DNA of 64,000 bases from Limisphaerales bacterium (GCA_009773355.1 WRPG01000005.1:1-64000); one strand, 5' to 3'. Shown: positions 26,617 through 36,353, numbered from the stretch's first letter. Translations and numbers: made by a program. The notes: generated by a model not told the origin, from the letters alone.

Positions 26617-27168
26617 TCACGTCTCCAGCGGCGCGCCCATGTTGAGGTTGTGCTTCCGGCAGAAGGCGGCGTTGCCCACGTATTTCTCCGCCCAGTATTT
26701 CAAGCCCGCCCGCTCCTCCGGCGTGAGAGCGTGCACCACCTTCGCGGGCGAGCCGAGCACAAGTGAACCGGGCGGCACCTTCGTCCCGCCCGTCACGAGC
26801 GCGTTCGCGCCGACGATGCTCTGCGCGCCGATCTCCGCGCCGTCGAGGATGGTCGCACCCATGCCGATGAGGCATTCGTCGCCGATGGTGCAGGCGTGGA
26901 CGATGGCGGAGTGGCCCACCGTGACCCACTCGCCAATGAGGCAGGGGAAGTCGTCGGCAAGATGCACCACGGCGTTGTCCTGGATGTTCGAGTTCGCGCC
27001 GACGACGATGCGGTTGATGTCGCCGCGCAGCACCGCGCCAAACCAAACGCTGGAATAGTCGCCGAGCGTCACGTCGCCGAGGACGACGGCGGTCTTCGCC
27101 AGATAGACGCCGTTGCCCAACACGGGCTTGCTGCGGAGGTAGGTGTCGAGCCGTTCTTCCAAAGTCAT
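26617..27168 (-). CDS. Gamma-carbonic-anhydrase-like hexapeptide-repeat protein
   Basis: 183-residue left-handed beta-helix with the hexapeptide pattern. The three zinc-ligand positions of the gamma-CA family are present as VVHLADD, GHSAIVHAC and the preceding strand. The closest known groups are YrdA/PaaY-type proteins. Activity could be CO2 hydration or thioesterase/acyl handling. The start is the ATG at 27168 (MTLEERLD); the track start adds 39 low-complexity residues that run under the promoter of the next, divergent gene. Confidence 0.85.
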   Translation of the reverse strand: MTLEERLDTYLRSKPVLGNGVYLAKTAVVLGDVTLGDYSSVWFGAVLRGDINRIVVGANSNIQDNAVVHLADDFPCLIGEWVTVGHSAIVHACTIGDECLIGMGATILDGAEIGAQSIVGANALVTGGTKVPPGSLVLGSPAKVVHALTPEERAGLKYWAEKYVGNAAFCRKHNLNMGAPLET

Positions 27169-27271
27169 GCGGCGATGAAACGGCGGCTGCCGGGGTTGTG
27201 CAAAGCGCAAATTTTGGCTTTCGGTTTCGCGGTCCACAGGACTAGGTTGCGCCGACAGCAGGAGCCAGCGT

Positions 27272-28204
27272 ATGGAACCAGGCACGGGTCACGGGCACGC
27301 CGCTTCCGGTCGCCGCAAGGTGCCGAGGTCGCTCAAGGAGCTGACGCCCACGAAGGCGTTCAACCCGCGCACCTTCTTCCGCGAGATGGTGTGGAAGGCG
27401 CTCATCACGCGGCGTCTGGGGGAGCACAAGCCGCCGGCATTCCCGAAGCTCGAACGTGGCCAGCTCGCGCTGACGTGGATCGGCCACGCGTCGTTCCTGG
27501 TCCAGTTCAACGACCTCAACGCGTTGATTGACCCGAACTTTGCCAACTGGCTGTTCCTCCTGAAACGGCTCAAGCGCTCCGGCCTGAAAATCTCCGACCT
27601 GCCGCCGATTGACCTCGTGCTGCTCACGCACGCGCACTTCGACCACTTCCACAAGCCGTCCATCCGCAAGCTGCCGCATCCGAAGATCGGCGTGATGCCG
27701 TGGGGCATGGCCCCGCTGGCGAAGGGGCTGGGCTTCAGCCGCATCGTCGAGCTGCAATGGTGGGAGAGCTTCAGCCACGGCGACTGGAAGGTGACGCTCA
27801 CGCCCTGCAAGCACTGGGGTGCGCGCACTTTGCACGACCATCATCGTGGCTATGGCGGCTTCGTGCTGGAGCACCAGGGCCGCACGGTCTATCACGCGGG
27901 CGACAGCGCCTACTTCGACGGCTTCAAGGAGATCGGCGAGCGCCTCGCGCCGGAGATCGCGCTGCTGCCCATCGGCGCGTATTACCCCGAGAGCTTTCGC
28001 AACGTCCACATGGGGCCGGACGAGGCGGTGAAGGTCTTCCGCGAGGTGAAGGCGAAGTGGTTCGTCCCGATGCACTACGGCACCTTCAAGCTGTCCTTCG
28101 AGGAAATGGACGAGCCGCCCCGCTGGCTGCGGGACATCGCGCGGCGCGAGAAGTTCATGCAGCACCTGCGCATCATGGAGGAGGGCGTGCCGGAGGTTTT
28201 TTAG
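27272..28204 (+). CDS. Metallo-beta-lactamase fold hydrolase (NAPE-PLD/UlaG-like)
   Basis: 310 residues. Zinc-binding HAHFDHFH, AGDSAYFDGF and the late MHYGTFKLS identify the MBL fold and the branch that contains N-acyl-phosphatidylethanolamine phospholipase D and UlaG-type lactonases. WIGHASFLVQ at residue 70 is typical of this branch. The ATG at 27272 has CAGGAG 8 bp upstream. No signal peptide, so cytoplasmic. Substrate not predictable; a lipid phosphodiester is possible. Confidence 0.85.
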   Translation: MEPGTGHGHAASGRRKVPRSLKELTPTKAFNPRTFFREMVWKALITRRLGEHKPPAFPKLERGQLALTWIGHASFLVQFNDLNALIDPNFANWLFLLKRLKRSGLKISDLPPIDLVLLTHAHFDHFHKPSIRKLPHPKIGVMPWGMAPLAKGLGFSRIVELQWWESFSHGDWKVTLTPCKHWGARTLHDHHRGYGGFVLEHQGRTVYHAGDSAYFDGFKEIGERLAPEIALLPIGAYYPESFRNVHMGPDEAVKVFREVKAKWFVPMHYGTFKLSFEEMDEPPRWLRDIARREKFMQHLRIMEEGVPEVF

Positions 28205-28207
28205 GGA

Positions 28208-28288
28208 AGTGTTCAGTGAGCAGTGTTCAGTTTTCAGTCACTGGCCGAGCCTCATGCCGCACTGATTGCTGAACACTGGATACTGAAT
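28208..28288. repeat. Inverted heptamer pair (AGTGTTC/ACTGAAC)
   Basis: Left array 28208-28242: AGTGTTC, AGTGAGC, AGTGTTC, AGTTTTC, AGTCACT. Right array 28261-28288: ACTGATT, GCTGAAC, ACTGGAT, ACTGAAT. The loop is 18 nt. It starts 4 bp after the stop of the MBL-fold gene. A second pair of the same family lies at 30022. Confidence 0.85.
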
Positions 28289-28352
28289 CCTTCGCTCGCT
28301 TGCCCGCGTTGATTTCTCTGCTACTCTCCCGCCAACCAAAACCTCGTTCCCC

Positions 28353-30011
28353 GTGTTGCGACTCAAACTCTACCTCGCCCTGTCCGCCACCGTGCTGGTG
28401 CTCACCAGTTCCGTGACCGCGCAGGACGAGCTGCGCTTCCGCAATGGCGCGGTGCTGCGCGGGAAGGCGGTGGAGATGGACGCGAGCATTGTTGTCTTCC
28501 GCACCGGCGACGGATTGAAGTCGTTCAACCGTTCCGATGTGCGTGCCATCTATCTCAGCGTGGAAGGCGAGGCCGGGCCGGGCCAGCCGCCCGGCATCTC
28601 GCTGGGCGAGGGCTGGCGCGCGAAGCGGTGGGTGACGTTCAACAAGATCACCGCCTTCGCCGAGGAGGCGACGCAGCGCAAGGACGTGAACGTGATGAGC
28701 CTGAGCGCGGACGGCTCGCGCATCGGCCTGCTCACGCAGCAGGGCGCGTTCGCACTTGATGCGCAGGGCGGCAGTCTCGTGCAGTTGAGCACGCGGGACA
28801 CCCACGGGCATCTGGATTTCAGCGCGGACGGCAAGGTGGTCGCGTGGGCGGGACGCGAAGGGCTTTGGCTGGCGAACAGCGACGGTTCCGGCAAGCGCAA
28901 GCTGCCCGGCGGATTTGCCGAGGGAGAGCAGGGAGTTACCGGCCTGCGCCTCACGGCGCGCGGCGACCGGGTCTTCATCCTCTCACCGGCCCGGGGCGTT
29001 TACGCGCTGAGCACGGACGGCTCCAACATCAAGCGCCTGCTCTCCTATGAGGACTTGGCGAAGTTCAACGGCCACACGGTCGCCACCTTCACCTACTACC
29101 AACTGCATGACGGCCTCAGCATCAACAGCGACGGCAGCCGCATTGTCTTCACCACCCGGGACAACGCCTTTGCCTTGAACGGTGATGGCTCCGGCCTGCG
29201 GAAGGTCAGCAACTACGGCTTCGGTTCAGAGTCCTTGGGCTGGCCCATCGCGCAGCCACAGGCCGTCGTCAGCGGCGACGGCTCGACCATCGCGTGGTTT
29301 GCGAGCTACGGAAAACCGGAGCACCAGCACCGGCTGCATTTCGCCGCGTGGAATGGCCAGCCGCTCGGCAGCTATCACCATGTGCTCGGCCTCCAGACCT
29401 TGTCCCTCACGCACAACGGCTCGCACGCCTTGCGTGGCGAGCAGCTTGTCCGCTACGCGCGCGACGGCAGTGATTACCACGACCCGCTGGACCTCGGCAG
29501 CGCGCTCCTGCCCATCTGGAGCTACCACGGCCTCAGCGCGGATGGCCGGCGTGCCGTGGGCATTTCCAAACCGCACCCGCTCGTCTCCGGCCAGGTCATC
29601 CGCGCGGACTTCAACGCGGCGGCACTCGATGCCGCGCCCGCCTTCGGCACGGTGGAAATCTCGCCCAAGTTCATGCTGCTCGACGGCTCGACCAAGCTCC
29701 GCGTCACCATCAAGCCGCCGCAGCCCGAGCAAATCGAAAGCTTGCGCGTCCGCCTCCTGCGCTCCGGCGCGGACCCGAAGCTGGCGAAGGTTCGCTGGAC
29801 CTACTACGACGCCATCCCGCTGAACGACGAAGGCCGCGAGAGCGACGCGAAGGCCGGTGACGGAGTCTTTAGCACGGATGCCATTCAGTTCTTCACGCAG
29901 GAGCTGAAGGGCGTCCCCGCCGGGCCGCTGGTGGTTCGGCTCATTGCCAAGAGCAAGGCCGGCCACATCTACGAGGTGGATGTGGAGGGGCTTGAAGCGC
30001 GCACACCATAA
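28353..30011 (+). CDS. Exported beta-propeller (TolB/WD40-like) protein
   Basis: 552 residues, GTG start, with a signal peptide ending at SSVTAQDEL. A short N-terminal SH3-like segment (RFRNGAVLRGKAVEMDASIVVF) is followed by repeated SADGSRIG / SADGKVVAW / NSDGSGKRK blades characteristic of a TolB-type propeller, then a C-terminal Ig-like domain (GDGVFSTDAIQFF). No enzymatic motif is seen. A periplasmic binding or scaffold role is likely. It is flanked on both sides by heptamer pairs of the same AGTGTTC family, as though bracketed. Confidence 0.75.
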   Translation: MLRLKLYLALSATVLVLTSSVTAQDELRFRNGAVLRGKAVEMDASIVVFRTGDGLKSFNRSDVRAIYLSVEGEAGPGQPPGISLGEGWRAKRWVTFNKITAFAEEATQRKDVNVMSLSADGSRIGLLTQQGAFALDAQGGSLVQLSTRDTHGHLDFSADGKVVAWAGREGLWLANSDGSGKRKLPGGFAEGEQGVTGLRLTARGDRVFILSPARGVYALSTDGSNIKRLLSYEDLAKFNGHTVATFTYYQLHDGLSINSDGSRIVFTTRDNAFALNGDGSGLRKVSNYGFGSESLGWPIAQPQAVVSGDGSTIAWFASYGKPEHQHRLHFAAWNGQPLGSYHHVLGLQTLSLTHNGSHALRGEQLVRYARDGSDYHDPLDLGSALLPIWSYHGLSADGRRAVGISKPHPLVSGQVIRADFNAAALDAAPAFGTVEISPKFMLLDGSTKLRVTIKPPQPEQIESLRVRLLRSGADPKLAKVRWTYYDAIPLNDEGRESDAKAGDGVFSTDAIQFFTQELKGVPAGPLVVRLIAKSKAGHIYEVDVEGLEARTP

Positions 30012-30021
30012 GTTCCGGGCG

Positions 30022-30100
30022 AGTGTTCAGTAATCAGTGTTCAGACCGGCCCGTTGCTGCACGCGTTTGATGACTGATTACTGAACACTGGCCACTGAAT
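30022..30100. repeat. Inverted heptamer pair (AGTGTTC/ACTGAAC), second copy
   Basis: Left array 30022-30042: AGTGTTC, AGTAATC, AGTGTTC. Right array 30073-30100: ACTGATT, ACTGAAC, ACTGGCC, ACTGAAT. The loop is 30 nt. It lies 10 bp after the stop of the propeller gene. Confidence 0.85.
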
Positions 30101-30149
30101 ACTCCCCCTTGCGCCCCGCGCCCCGCATCCGCACCATCCGCCGCTCTGG

Positions 30150-32102
30150 ATGCTGACATTGTCTGAAATCTCCAAGTCCTTCGGCGGGCGCACACTCTTC
30201 AGTGATGTGTCGTTGCAGGTGAACCGTGGCGACCGCGTCGGGCTGGTCGGGCCCAACGGCGCGGGCAAGTCCACGCTCTTCTCGCTCATCCTTCAGAACG
30301 ACTCGCCGGACGACGGGCAGGTCAACTTCGAGCGCGGCGTCACATTGGGCTTCCTGCCGCAGGAGAGCGCGCCGGCGGGGGACGAGACGGTCGTCGAGCT
30401 GGCCACCGCCATCACGCCCGATTTCGTCGAATTGAGCCGCAAGCTCAAGGCCTGGGACACGACGCACCCGGACGACCTCGACCCGCACGACGACATTCAC
30501 ACGCGGTTCAACGACCTCGGCGGCTACCAGATTGAGGCGAAGGCCAAGGGCATCCTCAAGGGCCTGAGCTTCCGCGACTCGGACTTCGACCGGCCCGCGC
30601 GCGAAATGTCCGGCGGCTGGGTGATGCGCGCGCACCTCGCGCGGTTGCTCACGCAGGAGCCGGACTTGCTCATGCTCGACGAGCCGACGAACCACCTCGA
30701 CCTCGAGGCGCTGCTGTGGTTTCAGGACTATCTCAAGGGCTATCCCGGCGCGGTGCTGATGATTTCCCACGACCGCGAGTTCCTCAACCAGCTCGTCGGC
30801 AGCATCATTGACATCCGCCACGGCAAGCTCACGCGCTACCGCGGCAACTACGAGGACTACCTTGCCCAGCGCGCCGCGAAGGACGCGCAGCAGCTCGCCG
30901 CCTACAAGAACCAGCAGAAGGAAATCGCGCATCTCCAGGAGTTCGCCGACCGCTTCCGCGCCAAGGCCAGCAAGGCTGCGCAGGCGCAGTCCAAGCTCAA
31001 ACAAATCGAGCGCATGGAGAAGATCGAGGCGCCCGTGGCCGACGATGCCACGGTCGGCTTCAGCTTCCCGCAGCCGCAGCGCAGCGGCTTGAAGGTCATT
31101 TCGCTCAAGGGCGTGGACTTCAGCTACGGCCCGGCCCCGGTCTATCGGAACCTCGACTTTCAGGCGGAACGCGACGAACGCACCGTGCTCGTCGGGCCGA
31201 ACGGCGCAGGTAAATCCACTTTGCTTAAACTGCTGGCAGACGTGCTCAAGCCGCAGGCTGGCGAGCGCGTCCTCGGCCACAACGTCCAGTCCGGCTACTT
31301 CTCGCAGTATCGCACCGAGACGCTCGACATGTCGCGCACCGTGCTGGACGAGGCGTCCGACACGCCGCAGCGCGTGACGGAGCAATACATCCGCACCGTC
31401 CTCGGCAGCTTCCTCTTTCGCGGCGACGACGTGTTCAAGAAAGTCAACGTCCTGAGCGGCGGTGAGAAGAGCCGCCTTGCGCTGGTGAAGCTGCTGCTCA
31501 ACCCGCCGAACCTCCTGCTCATGGACGAGCCGACCACGCACCTCGACATGGCGAGCATTGACGCGCTGGTCAAGGCGCTGAAGGAATACACCGGCACGCT
31601 CATCTTCATCAGCCACGACGTGTATTTCATCCGCGCGCTGGCGAACAAGGTGCTGCACGTCAACGCCGGCGTCCTCACGCCCTACGCGGGCGACTACCAG
31701 TATTACCTCGACCGGACCAAGGCCACGTCCGCCCGCGTGGCCCTGACCGCCGGCCTCAGCGACGCCCGGCCCGCACAACCACGCGAGCAAACCCGGAGCG
31801 CCCCCGTCCCCGGCGTTGACCGCAAGGAGCAGAAGCGCCTCGAAGCCGCGCACCGCCAGGCCCGCTCCAACGAGCGCAAGGCCGCGCAACAGCTCGTCCA
31901 CCGCCTGGAGAAAGACATCGCCGACTGCGAAGCCCGCCAAGCCGAGCTGACCGTCGAGATGGAAAAGCCCGAGACCTACGCGAAGGCCGGCGCGGCGATG
32001 CACCTGAACCGCGAGCTGATGGGCGTGCAGCACCAGTTGGAGACGCTCACCGCCGAGTGGGAGGCTGCCGCCCGCAAGCTCGCGGACATGGGGGAGGCGT
32101 AA
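30150..32102 (+). CDS. ABC-F family ATPase (ribosome-associated)
   Basis: 650 residues with two ABC cassettes and no membrane domain. Each has Walker A (GPNGAGKST twice), signature (EMSGGWVMR; VLSGGEKSR) and Walker B (LLMLDEPTNHLD; LLLMDEPTTHLD). An 80-residue basic linker between them (KNQQKEIAHLQEFADRFR) is the P-site tRNA interaction motif of ABC-F proteins. The C-terminal coiled coil (EQKRLEAAHRQARSNERK) is like that of YheS/Uup. Likely a translation factor resolving stalled ribosomes. It lies in a same-strand run with the SNF2 helicase but 110 bp apart. Confidence 0.92.
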   Translation: MLTLSEISKSFGGRTLFSDVSLQVNRGDRVGLVGPNGAGKSTLFSLILQNDSPDDGQVNFERGVTLGFLPQESAPAGDETVVELATAITPDFVELSRKLKAWDTTHPDDLDPHDDIHTRFNDLGGYQIEAKAKGILKGLSFRDSDFDRPAREMSGGWVMRAHLARLLTQEPDLLMLDEPTNHLDLEALLWFQDYLKGYPGAVLMISHDREFLNQLVGSIIDIRHGKLTRYRGNYEDYLAQRAAKDAQQLAAYKNQQKEIAHLQEFADRFRAKASKAAQAQSKLKQIERMEKIEAPVADDATVGFSFPQPQRSGLKVISLKGVDFSYGPAPVYRNLDFQAERDERTVLVGPNGAGKSTLLKLLADVLKPQAGERVLGHNVQSGYFSQYRTETLDMSRTVLDEASDTPQRVTEQYIRTVLGSFLFRGDDVFKKVNVLSGGEKSRLALVKLLLNPPNLLLMDEPTTHLDMASIDALVKALKEYTGTLIFISHDVYFIRALANKVLHVNAGVLTPYAGDYQYYLDRTKATSARVALTAGLSDARPAQPREQTRSAPVPGVDRKEQKRLEAAHRQARSNERKAAQQLVHRLEKDIADCEARQAELTVEMEKPETYAKAGAAMHLNRELMGVQHQLETLTAEWEAAARKLADMGEA

Positions 32103-32212
32103 GCGCCTCACTGTCCCAGAAAGGGGAAATTTCCGATTGACCAGTGGCGCGCTTCTATGAGCCAATGACGCTCCGTTTTGGTTTTAGAATTTTGATTTAG
32201 TGAGTTTGGAAA
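32103..32212. other. AT-richer gap before SNF2 gene
   Basis: The last 45 bp (gttttagaattttgattt) are the most AT-rich stretch around and show a loose 7-bp rhythm (CGTTTTG, GTTTTAG, AATTTTG). It may hold the helicase promoter or a worn heptamer array. No pair of boxes can be fixed with confidence. Confidence 0.3.
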
Positions 32213-35200
32213 ATGCCAAAGGTAGCGAAGCCAGGCCGCGTGCCACGCATCGGCGCGAACACGGCCAAATACGATGCCCATCACACCGTCCTCAACCAAA
32301 CCTACGGCGCGCTCGCGGATTTGCGCCGCGAACTGGCTGACTCCAAGGAAAAAATCGCCGAGCGCGGCAACCTGCTGAACCTCTTCGGCACCTGCACGGA
32401 CTCGCAGCGCGCGTGGCTCCTGCTCGAGGACTACTTCGAGAAGCTCAATCTCTCCCGCAAGGATTTCGGCGCGAACGAGTGGTGGCCGCGCATGGTCGAG
32501 GCCAAGAACAAGGCTCGCCTCGAAGAACTTGCCATCCTCTTCCTCCGCGCTGGCCGCTCGCTCCCGCAGGAACTCCAGCCTTACGCCAATTTCTCTCGCT
32601 TCGCGGAAATCGAGCAGGCCGAGCAGGAGGGCAAGTTGATGACAGAGCTGGAGCACTGGCTGTTCCCGCCTGCACCGGTCCACCTCGACACCCCGCGCGC
32701 CGGCCTGCGCGTCATCTGCAAGCCGCAGCCGGTCGCGAAGGATTCGCCGCTGCATCAGCTCGTCATTGAGTTTCATCTGTTCCGGCCGCGCACCGGCGAG
32801 AAGAAGAAGTCACTCGCTGACTTGATTGACCTGAACACGCGCGCCGCGCACGAGCAGGAACTGTTTCCCGCGTTCGACTGGGAGTTCATCCAGTGGGTCG
32901 TCGAGAACAACCGCCAGCGCGAGGACAAGGACAGCGACTTCGTGCTGCAAGGACTGGAGCTGCTCCAGTGGATTGCACGCTGGGGTCATCATGGCCGGCT
33001 GCTCATGGAGTGCGGCACCAAGCCCATCGTCTATCACGGCCAAGTGGTTGAGCTGACGCCGCACCTGCAGAACGGCTCGCAGGAACTTGCCTTCACGCAG
33101 CGCATCAAGCTCTCCAACGGCGAGCTGCGCCCGCTCACGGACGCGATGTGGTTCGCGGGCCAGCCGCCGCTGGCGTTCGTGGATGACACGTTTTACCTGC
33201 TCCGCAACGCCCCGCCCGGCGGCCTGCTGGAGTCCATGACGCGCACGCCTTTCGTGCCCGTGCGCAAGCTCAGTCATCGCTTCCTCACCAACCTCCGCCG
33301 TGCGCACTTCGACAACGGCGTGGACTGGGACCAGCTTTGCGTCGCGCATCCCGCCGTGCCGCAGTTCACCTTCGAGCTGGTGGACGAGGTCATCCGCATC
33401 CGCCTGCTGGCCCGCAGCGAACGCGACAACTCGGCCTGGCACTGGAACGGCCACGAGTGGGAGCAGGACGAGCGCGGCGGCAAGAACGGCAAGCCGGAAA
33501 TCCTCGACGACCTCCGCCTTGAACCGGCGGTGAACTGGCTGCGCCGCCTCAATTGCTTCACGCCCGAACCCGGCCTCTGGGTCGGCGACGCCGCGGAAAA
33601 CTTCTTCAGTGTCCTCTCCGCGAACTGGGCCAACCGTCCGCCGGACGCCGAGTTCCTCGGCAACGGCGCGTTCCAGCGGCTCTTCCTCACGCCGCGCAAG
33701 CTCAAGCCGCAGCTCGTCGTCAAGGGCAGCGGCATTGACTGGTTCAGCGTCTCCGCCGAGTGGGAGCAGGAGGGCATGAAACTCACCCGCGCCGACCTCC
33801 AGCGTCTCGCCAGTGCCACGGGCCGCTTCGTGAAGCTGCCCGATTCCGGCTGGGTGGAACTCGACACGCAGGCCGTGCAGGCCGCGCACGAGGCGCTGGC
33901 CGACCTCGGCCTCGACGGCCTCAGCCCCATCGCGCAACAGGTGTCCATCGAGCAGGCCGCGCACCTCGACGAGAAGGGCCTGGAGAAATTCGGCGACAGC
34001 GAGCAGGCCAAAACCCTTCGCAAGCGCCTGCAAAACTTCGAGGGCATCGCGCCGACGGACCTGCCCAAGGGCCTCGTCGCCGACCTGCGCCCGTATCAGA
34101 AGGAGGGCTTCGACTTCCTCTGCCACCTCACCGAGATGCGTCTCGGCGGCATTCTCGCCGACGACATGGGCCTGGGCAAAACCCTCCAGACGCTCATCTG
34201 GCTGGCGTGGCTCAAGGCCCGCAACCCAAAGAACCCGCAGCCCGCGCTCGTCATCTGCCCCGCATCCGTGCTGCACAACTGGCGGCGCGAGGCGGAGAAG
34301 TTCGTCCCGCACATGAAGGTGCTCGTGCTCCAGAGCGGCGCGGGCCGGCACACCTTGCGGAAGCAGATCCCGCAGCACGACATCATCGTCACCAACTACG
34401 CGCTGCTCCGCCGCGACCTCGAGGAGCTGAACAAGTTCGACTTCGGCGCGCTCGTGCTCGACGAGGCGCAGTTCATCAAGAACCCCGCCGCGCAGGTCAC
34501 GCAGAGCGTCAAGCAGCTCAAGGCCGACCGCCGCCTCGCGCTCACCGGCACGCCGCTGGAGAACCGTCTGCTCGACCTCTGGAGCATCACGGACTTCATC
34601 CAGCCCGGCTACCTCGGCACGCAGGAGCACTTCCACGAGGTCTATGACCCGAAACCCGGCAACGAGAGCGAGGAGGCCGTCTCCGTGCAACGCATCGCGC
34701 GCCGCCGGCTCTCCGCCAAGCTGCGCCCGCTCTTGCTGCGCCGCCTCAAGAAACAGGTCGCGAAGGATCTGCCCGACCGCATCGAGCAGCGCCGCGACTG
34801 CGAACTCGGCGAAGAACACCGCAAACTTTACCTCGCCGAGCTGCGCCGTTCCCGCGAGCAGGTCATGCAGGCCGTCAAGGAAAAGGGCCTTGCGAAAAGC
34901 AAGATGCACGTCCTCGCCGCGCTCACGCGCCTGCGGCAGATTTGCTGCCATCCGCAGCTCGTCGGCAGCGACGTGGCCAGCGGCAAGACCGAGACCTTGT
35001 TCGAGCTGCTCGACACGCTGGTCGCCGAGGGCCAGAAGGTCCTCGTCTTCTCGCAGTTCGTGCAGATGCTGAAAATTCTCGAGGTGGACTGCGCCAAGCG
35101 CGGCATCCCCACGCACCTGCTCACCGGCGAGACCAAGCAGCGCCAGGAAGTCGTCAACGCCTTCCAGGCCGACAACCAGGCCGGTGTCTTCCTGCTCTCG

Positions 35201-35488
35201 CTGCGCGCCGCCGGCACGGGCCTGAACCTCACCAACGCCAGCTACGTCGTCCTCTACGACCCGTGGTGGAACCCGGCGGTCGAGGCGCAGGCCATTGACC
35301 GCAGCCACCGCATCGGCCAGACGCGCACGGTGAACGCCTACCGCCTCATCGCCCCCGGCACCGTCGAGGAGAAAATCTGGGATCTGCAGCAGCGCAAGGC
35401 CCAGACCATCCAGGACGTGCTCGGCGAGGAAGGCTTCGCCCGCAGCCTCTCGCAGACCGATTTGGAATACCTCTTTGCAGAGGACTGA
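32213..35488 (+). CDS. SNF2-family DEAD/DEAH helicase
   Basis: 1091 residues. The C-terminal 470 residues are a complete SNF2 motor: motif I ADDMGLGKTLQTL near residue 650, Ia VICPASVLHNW, II LVLDEAQFIKN, III LTGTPLENRLLDLWS, then the second RecA lobe with SLRAAGTGLNLTNA and the arginine-finger motif DRSHRIGQTRTV. The first 600 residues are not recognised and lack an obvious SWIM zinc motif. ATP-driven remodelling of protein-DNA contacts is the likely role. It stands alone, without the methylase or nuclease partners of defence islands, so housekeeping use (transcription recycling, like RapA) is favoured. Confidence 0.9.
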   Translation: MPKVAKPGRVPRIGANTAKYDAHHTVLNQTYGALADLRRELADSKEKIAERGNLLNLFGTCTDSQRAWLLLEDYFEKLNLSRKDFGANEWWPRMVEAKNKARLEELAILFLRAGRSLPQELQPYANFSRFAEIEQAEQEGKLMTELEHWLFPPAPVHLDTPRAGLRVICKPQPVAKDSPLHQLVIEFHLFRPRTGEKKKSLADLIDLNTRAAHEQELFPAFDWEFIQWVVENNRQREDKDSDFVLQGLELLQWIARWGHHGRLLMECGTKPIVYHGQVVELTPHLQNGSQELAFTQRIKLSNGELRPLTDAMWFAGQPPLAFVDDTFYLLRNAPPGGLLESMTRTPFVPVRKLSHRFLTNLRRAHFDNGVDWDQLCVAHPAVPQFTFELVDEVIRIRLLARSERDNSAWHWNGHEWEQDERGGKNGKPEILDDLRLEPAVNWLRRLNCFTPEPGLWVGDAAENFFSVLSANWANRPPDAEFLGNGAFQRLFLTPRKLKPQLVVKGSGIDWFSVSAEWEQEGMKLTRADLQRLASATGRFVKLPDSGWVELDTQAVQAAHEALADLGLDGLSPIAQQVSIEQAAHLDEKGLEKFGDSEQAKTLRKRLQNFEGIAPTDLPKGLVADLRPYQKEGFDFLCHLTEMRLGGILADDMGLGKTLQTLIWLAWLKARNPKNPQPALVICPASVLHNWRREAEKFVPHMKVLVLQSGAGRHTLRKQIPQHDIIVTNYALLRRDLEELNKFDFGALVLDEAQFIKNPAAQVTQSVKQLKADRRLALTGTPLENRLLDLWSITDFIQPGYLGTQEHFHEVYDPKPGNESEEAVSVQRIARRRLSAKLRPLLLRRLKKQVAKDLPDRIEQRRDCELGEEHRKLYLAELRRSREQVMQAVKEKGLAKSKMHVLAALTRLRQICCHPQLVGSDVASGKTETLFELLDTLVAEGQKVLVFSQFVQMLKILEVDCAKRGIPTHLLTGETKQRQEVVNAFQADNQAGVFLLSLRAAGTGLNLTNASYVVLYDPWWNPAVEAQAIDRSHRIGQTRTVNAYRLIAPGTVEEKIWDLQQRKAQTIQDVLGEEGFARSLSQTDLEYLFAED

Positions 35489-35570
35489 GCCGTCGTGGCT
35501 GCGTCGTGATGAAGTGAACCAAGCAGCCTTTGCTGCTCGATGCACTTGCCTCAGCATTGCGCCCGTTGAG

Positions 35571-36047
35571 TCAGGAAGCGCTGTGGTCCATCGAGCTGTC
35601 GGGCGGCGCGGTCACGCCAAACGTCCTGCGAACTGCCACGAATGCAGCCGCGCCGATGATGGTGAAGGCCAAGCCGAAAACCCCGAAGAAGGTCGGAACA
35701 ATCCACAGCGTGCGGAACGATTCGATCCTCGCCACTGCTGGATTCACTGGTTGAAAAAGCACTGTGACTGCATCCCCGATCTGGTGCGTTGGAGGGTCCT
35801 GCCAGTCCGAAGTGCGGGCAGTGTGCGCCTGCCCAGAATTGTTGGTGAACGTGAACACTGTGACATAACCACCGTGTCCGGCAGGACCGGCGTGATACTC
35901 CCAGTCCACGACTTGTCCAGATGCTCGAGTGGAGGTCCGAATGAAGTTCTGAGTCTGCCGAATCGAGATCGCCGCTCCGACCAGCAACCCGACTCCTATC
36001 AAAAAGCAGGCAGCGGTCAGGGTTGTTACCTGTCGGCGTAGATTCAT
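35571..36047 (-). CDS. DUF3592-type membrane protein
   Basis: About 158 residues. A transmembrane helix near the N-terminus (ACFLIGVGLLVGAAISI), a soluble beta-rich middle (TRASGQVVDWEYHAG, VTVFTFTNNSGQ, GDAVTVLFQPVNPAVARIE) and a second helix (FFGVFGLAFTIIGAAAFVAV) match the DUF3592 pattern. The start is either ATG 36047 or GTG 36056. GC is lower than its neighbours. No function is known for the family. Confidence 0.75.
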   Translation of the reverse strand: MNLRRQVTTLTAACFLIGVGLLVGAAISIRQTQNFIRTSTRASGQVVDWEYHAGPAGHGGYVTVFTFTNNSGQAHTARTSDWQDPPTHQIGDAVTVLFQPVNPAVARIESFRTLWIVPTFFGVFGLAFTIIGAAAFVAVRRTFGVTAPPDSSMDHSAS

Positions 36048-36353
36048 GTCGGGCACGGGAATCCAACCAATCGGATTTGACGCTCAGTTCAGCAGCCAAT
36101 CCAAGGAAGCGTGACGACTGTAGTGTCATGGCTAACGCCCGTCCAGCTTGGGACTGTTCAGCGTTGCGGGTTGGGCGCGAGCCAGCCGTTGCGCTCTTTG
36201 CGCCCATGGGGTGAGGCCGACATGCTTTTGCCACACCACCTTGCACGGGGCAGCCCCGCCGCACTTCCCCCTTCCAATTCAGCACCGCGCCACTATCGTC
36301 ACCCCCGGTTGCGCGGGCCGTCGCCCGCCGCGTGTTTCCCCGATACACCGCCT
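36048..36353. other. Intergenic region between divergent DUF3592 gene and pyk
   Basis: 306 bp without a convincing gene. The pyk frame is open upstream to 36111, but the encoded peptide is low-complexity and homologues start at MRRTKIIATLGP. No hairpin pair of the kind seen elsewhere is present. It should contain promoters for both divergent genes; none could be fixed. Confidence 0.5.

Noticed and set aside
30150-32102. Antibiotic-resistance ABC-F protein
   Set aside because: The linker is of ordinary length, and the C-terminal coiled coil resembles housekeeping YheS/Uup forms. No resistance context is present.
32213-35488. Defence island (DISARM or similar SNF2-based system)
   Set aside because: The helicase stands alone, without methylase, DUF1998, phospholipase-D-like or nuclease partners. 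The neighbours are an ABC-F ATPase and a DUF3592 protein.
32810-35557. Minus-strand ORF of 915 aa opposite the SNF2 helicase
   Set aside because: All helicase motifs are on the plus strand. The opposite frame is leucine/valine/glutamate/arginine-rich shadow sequence.
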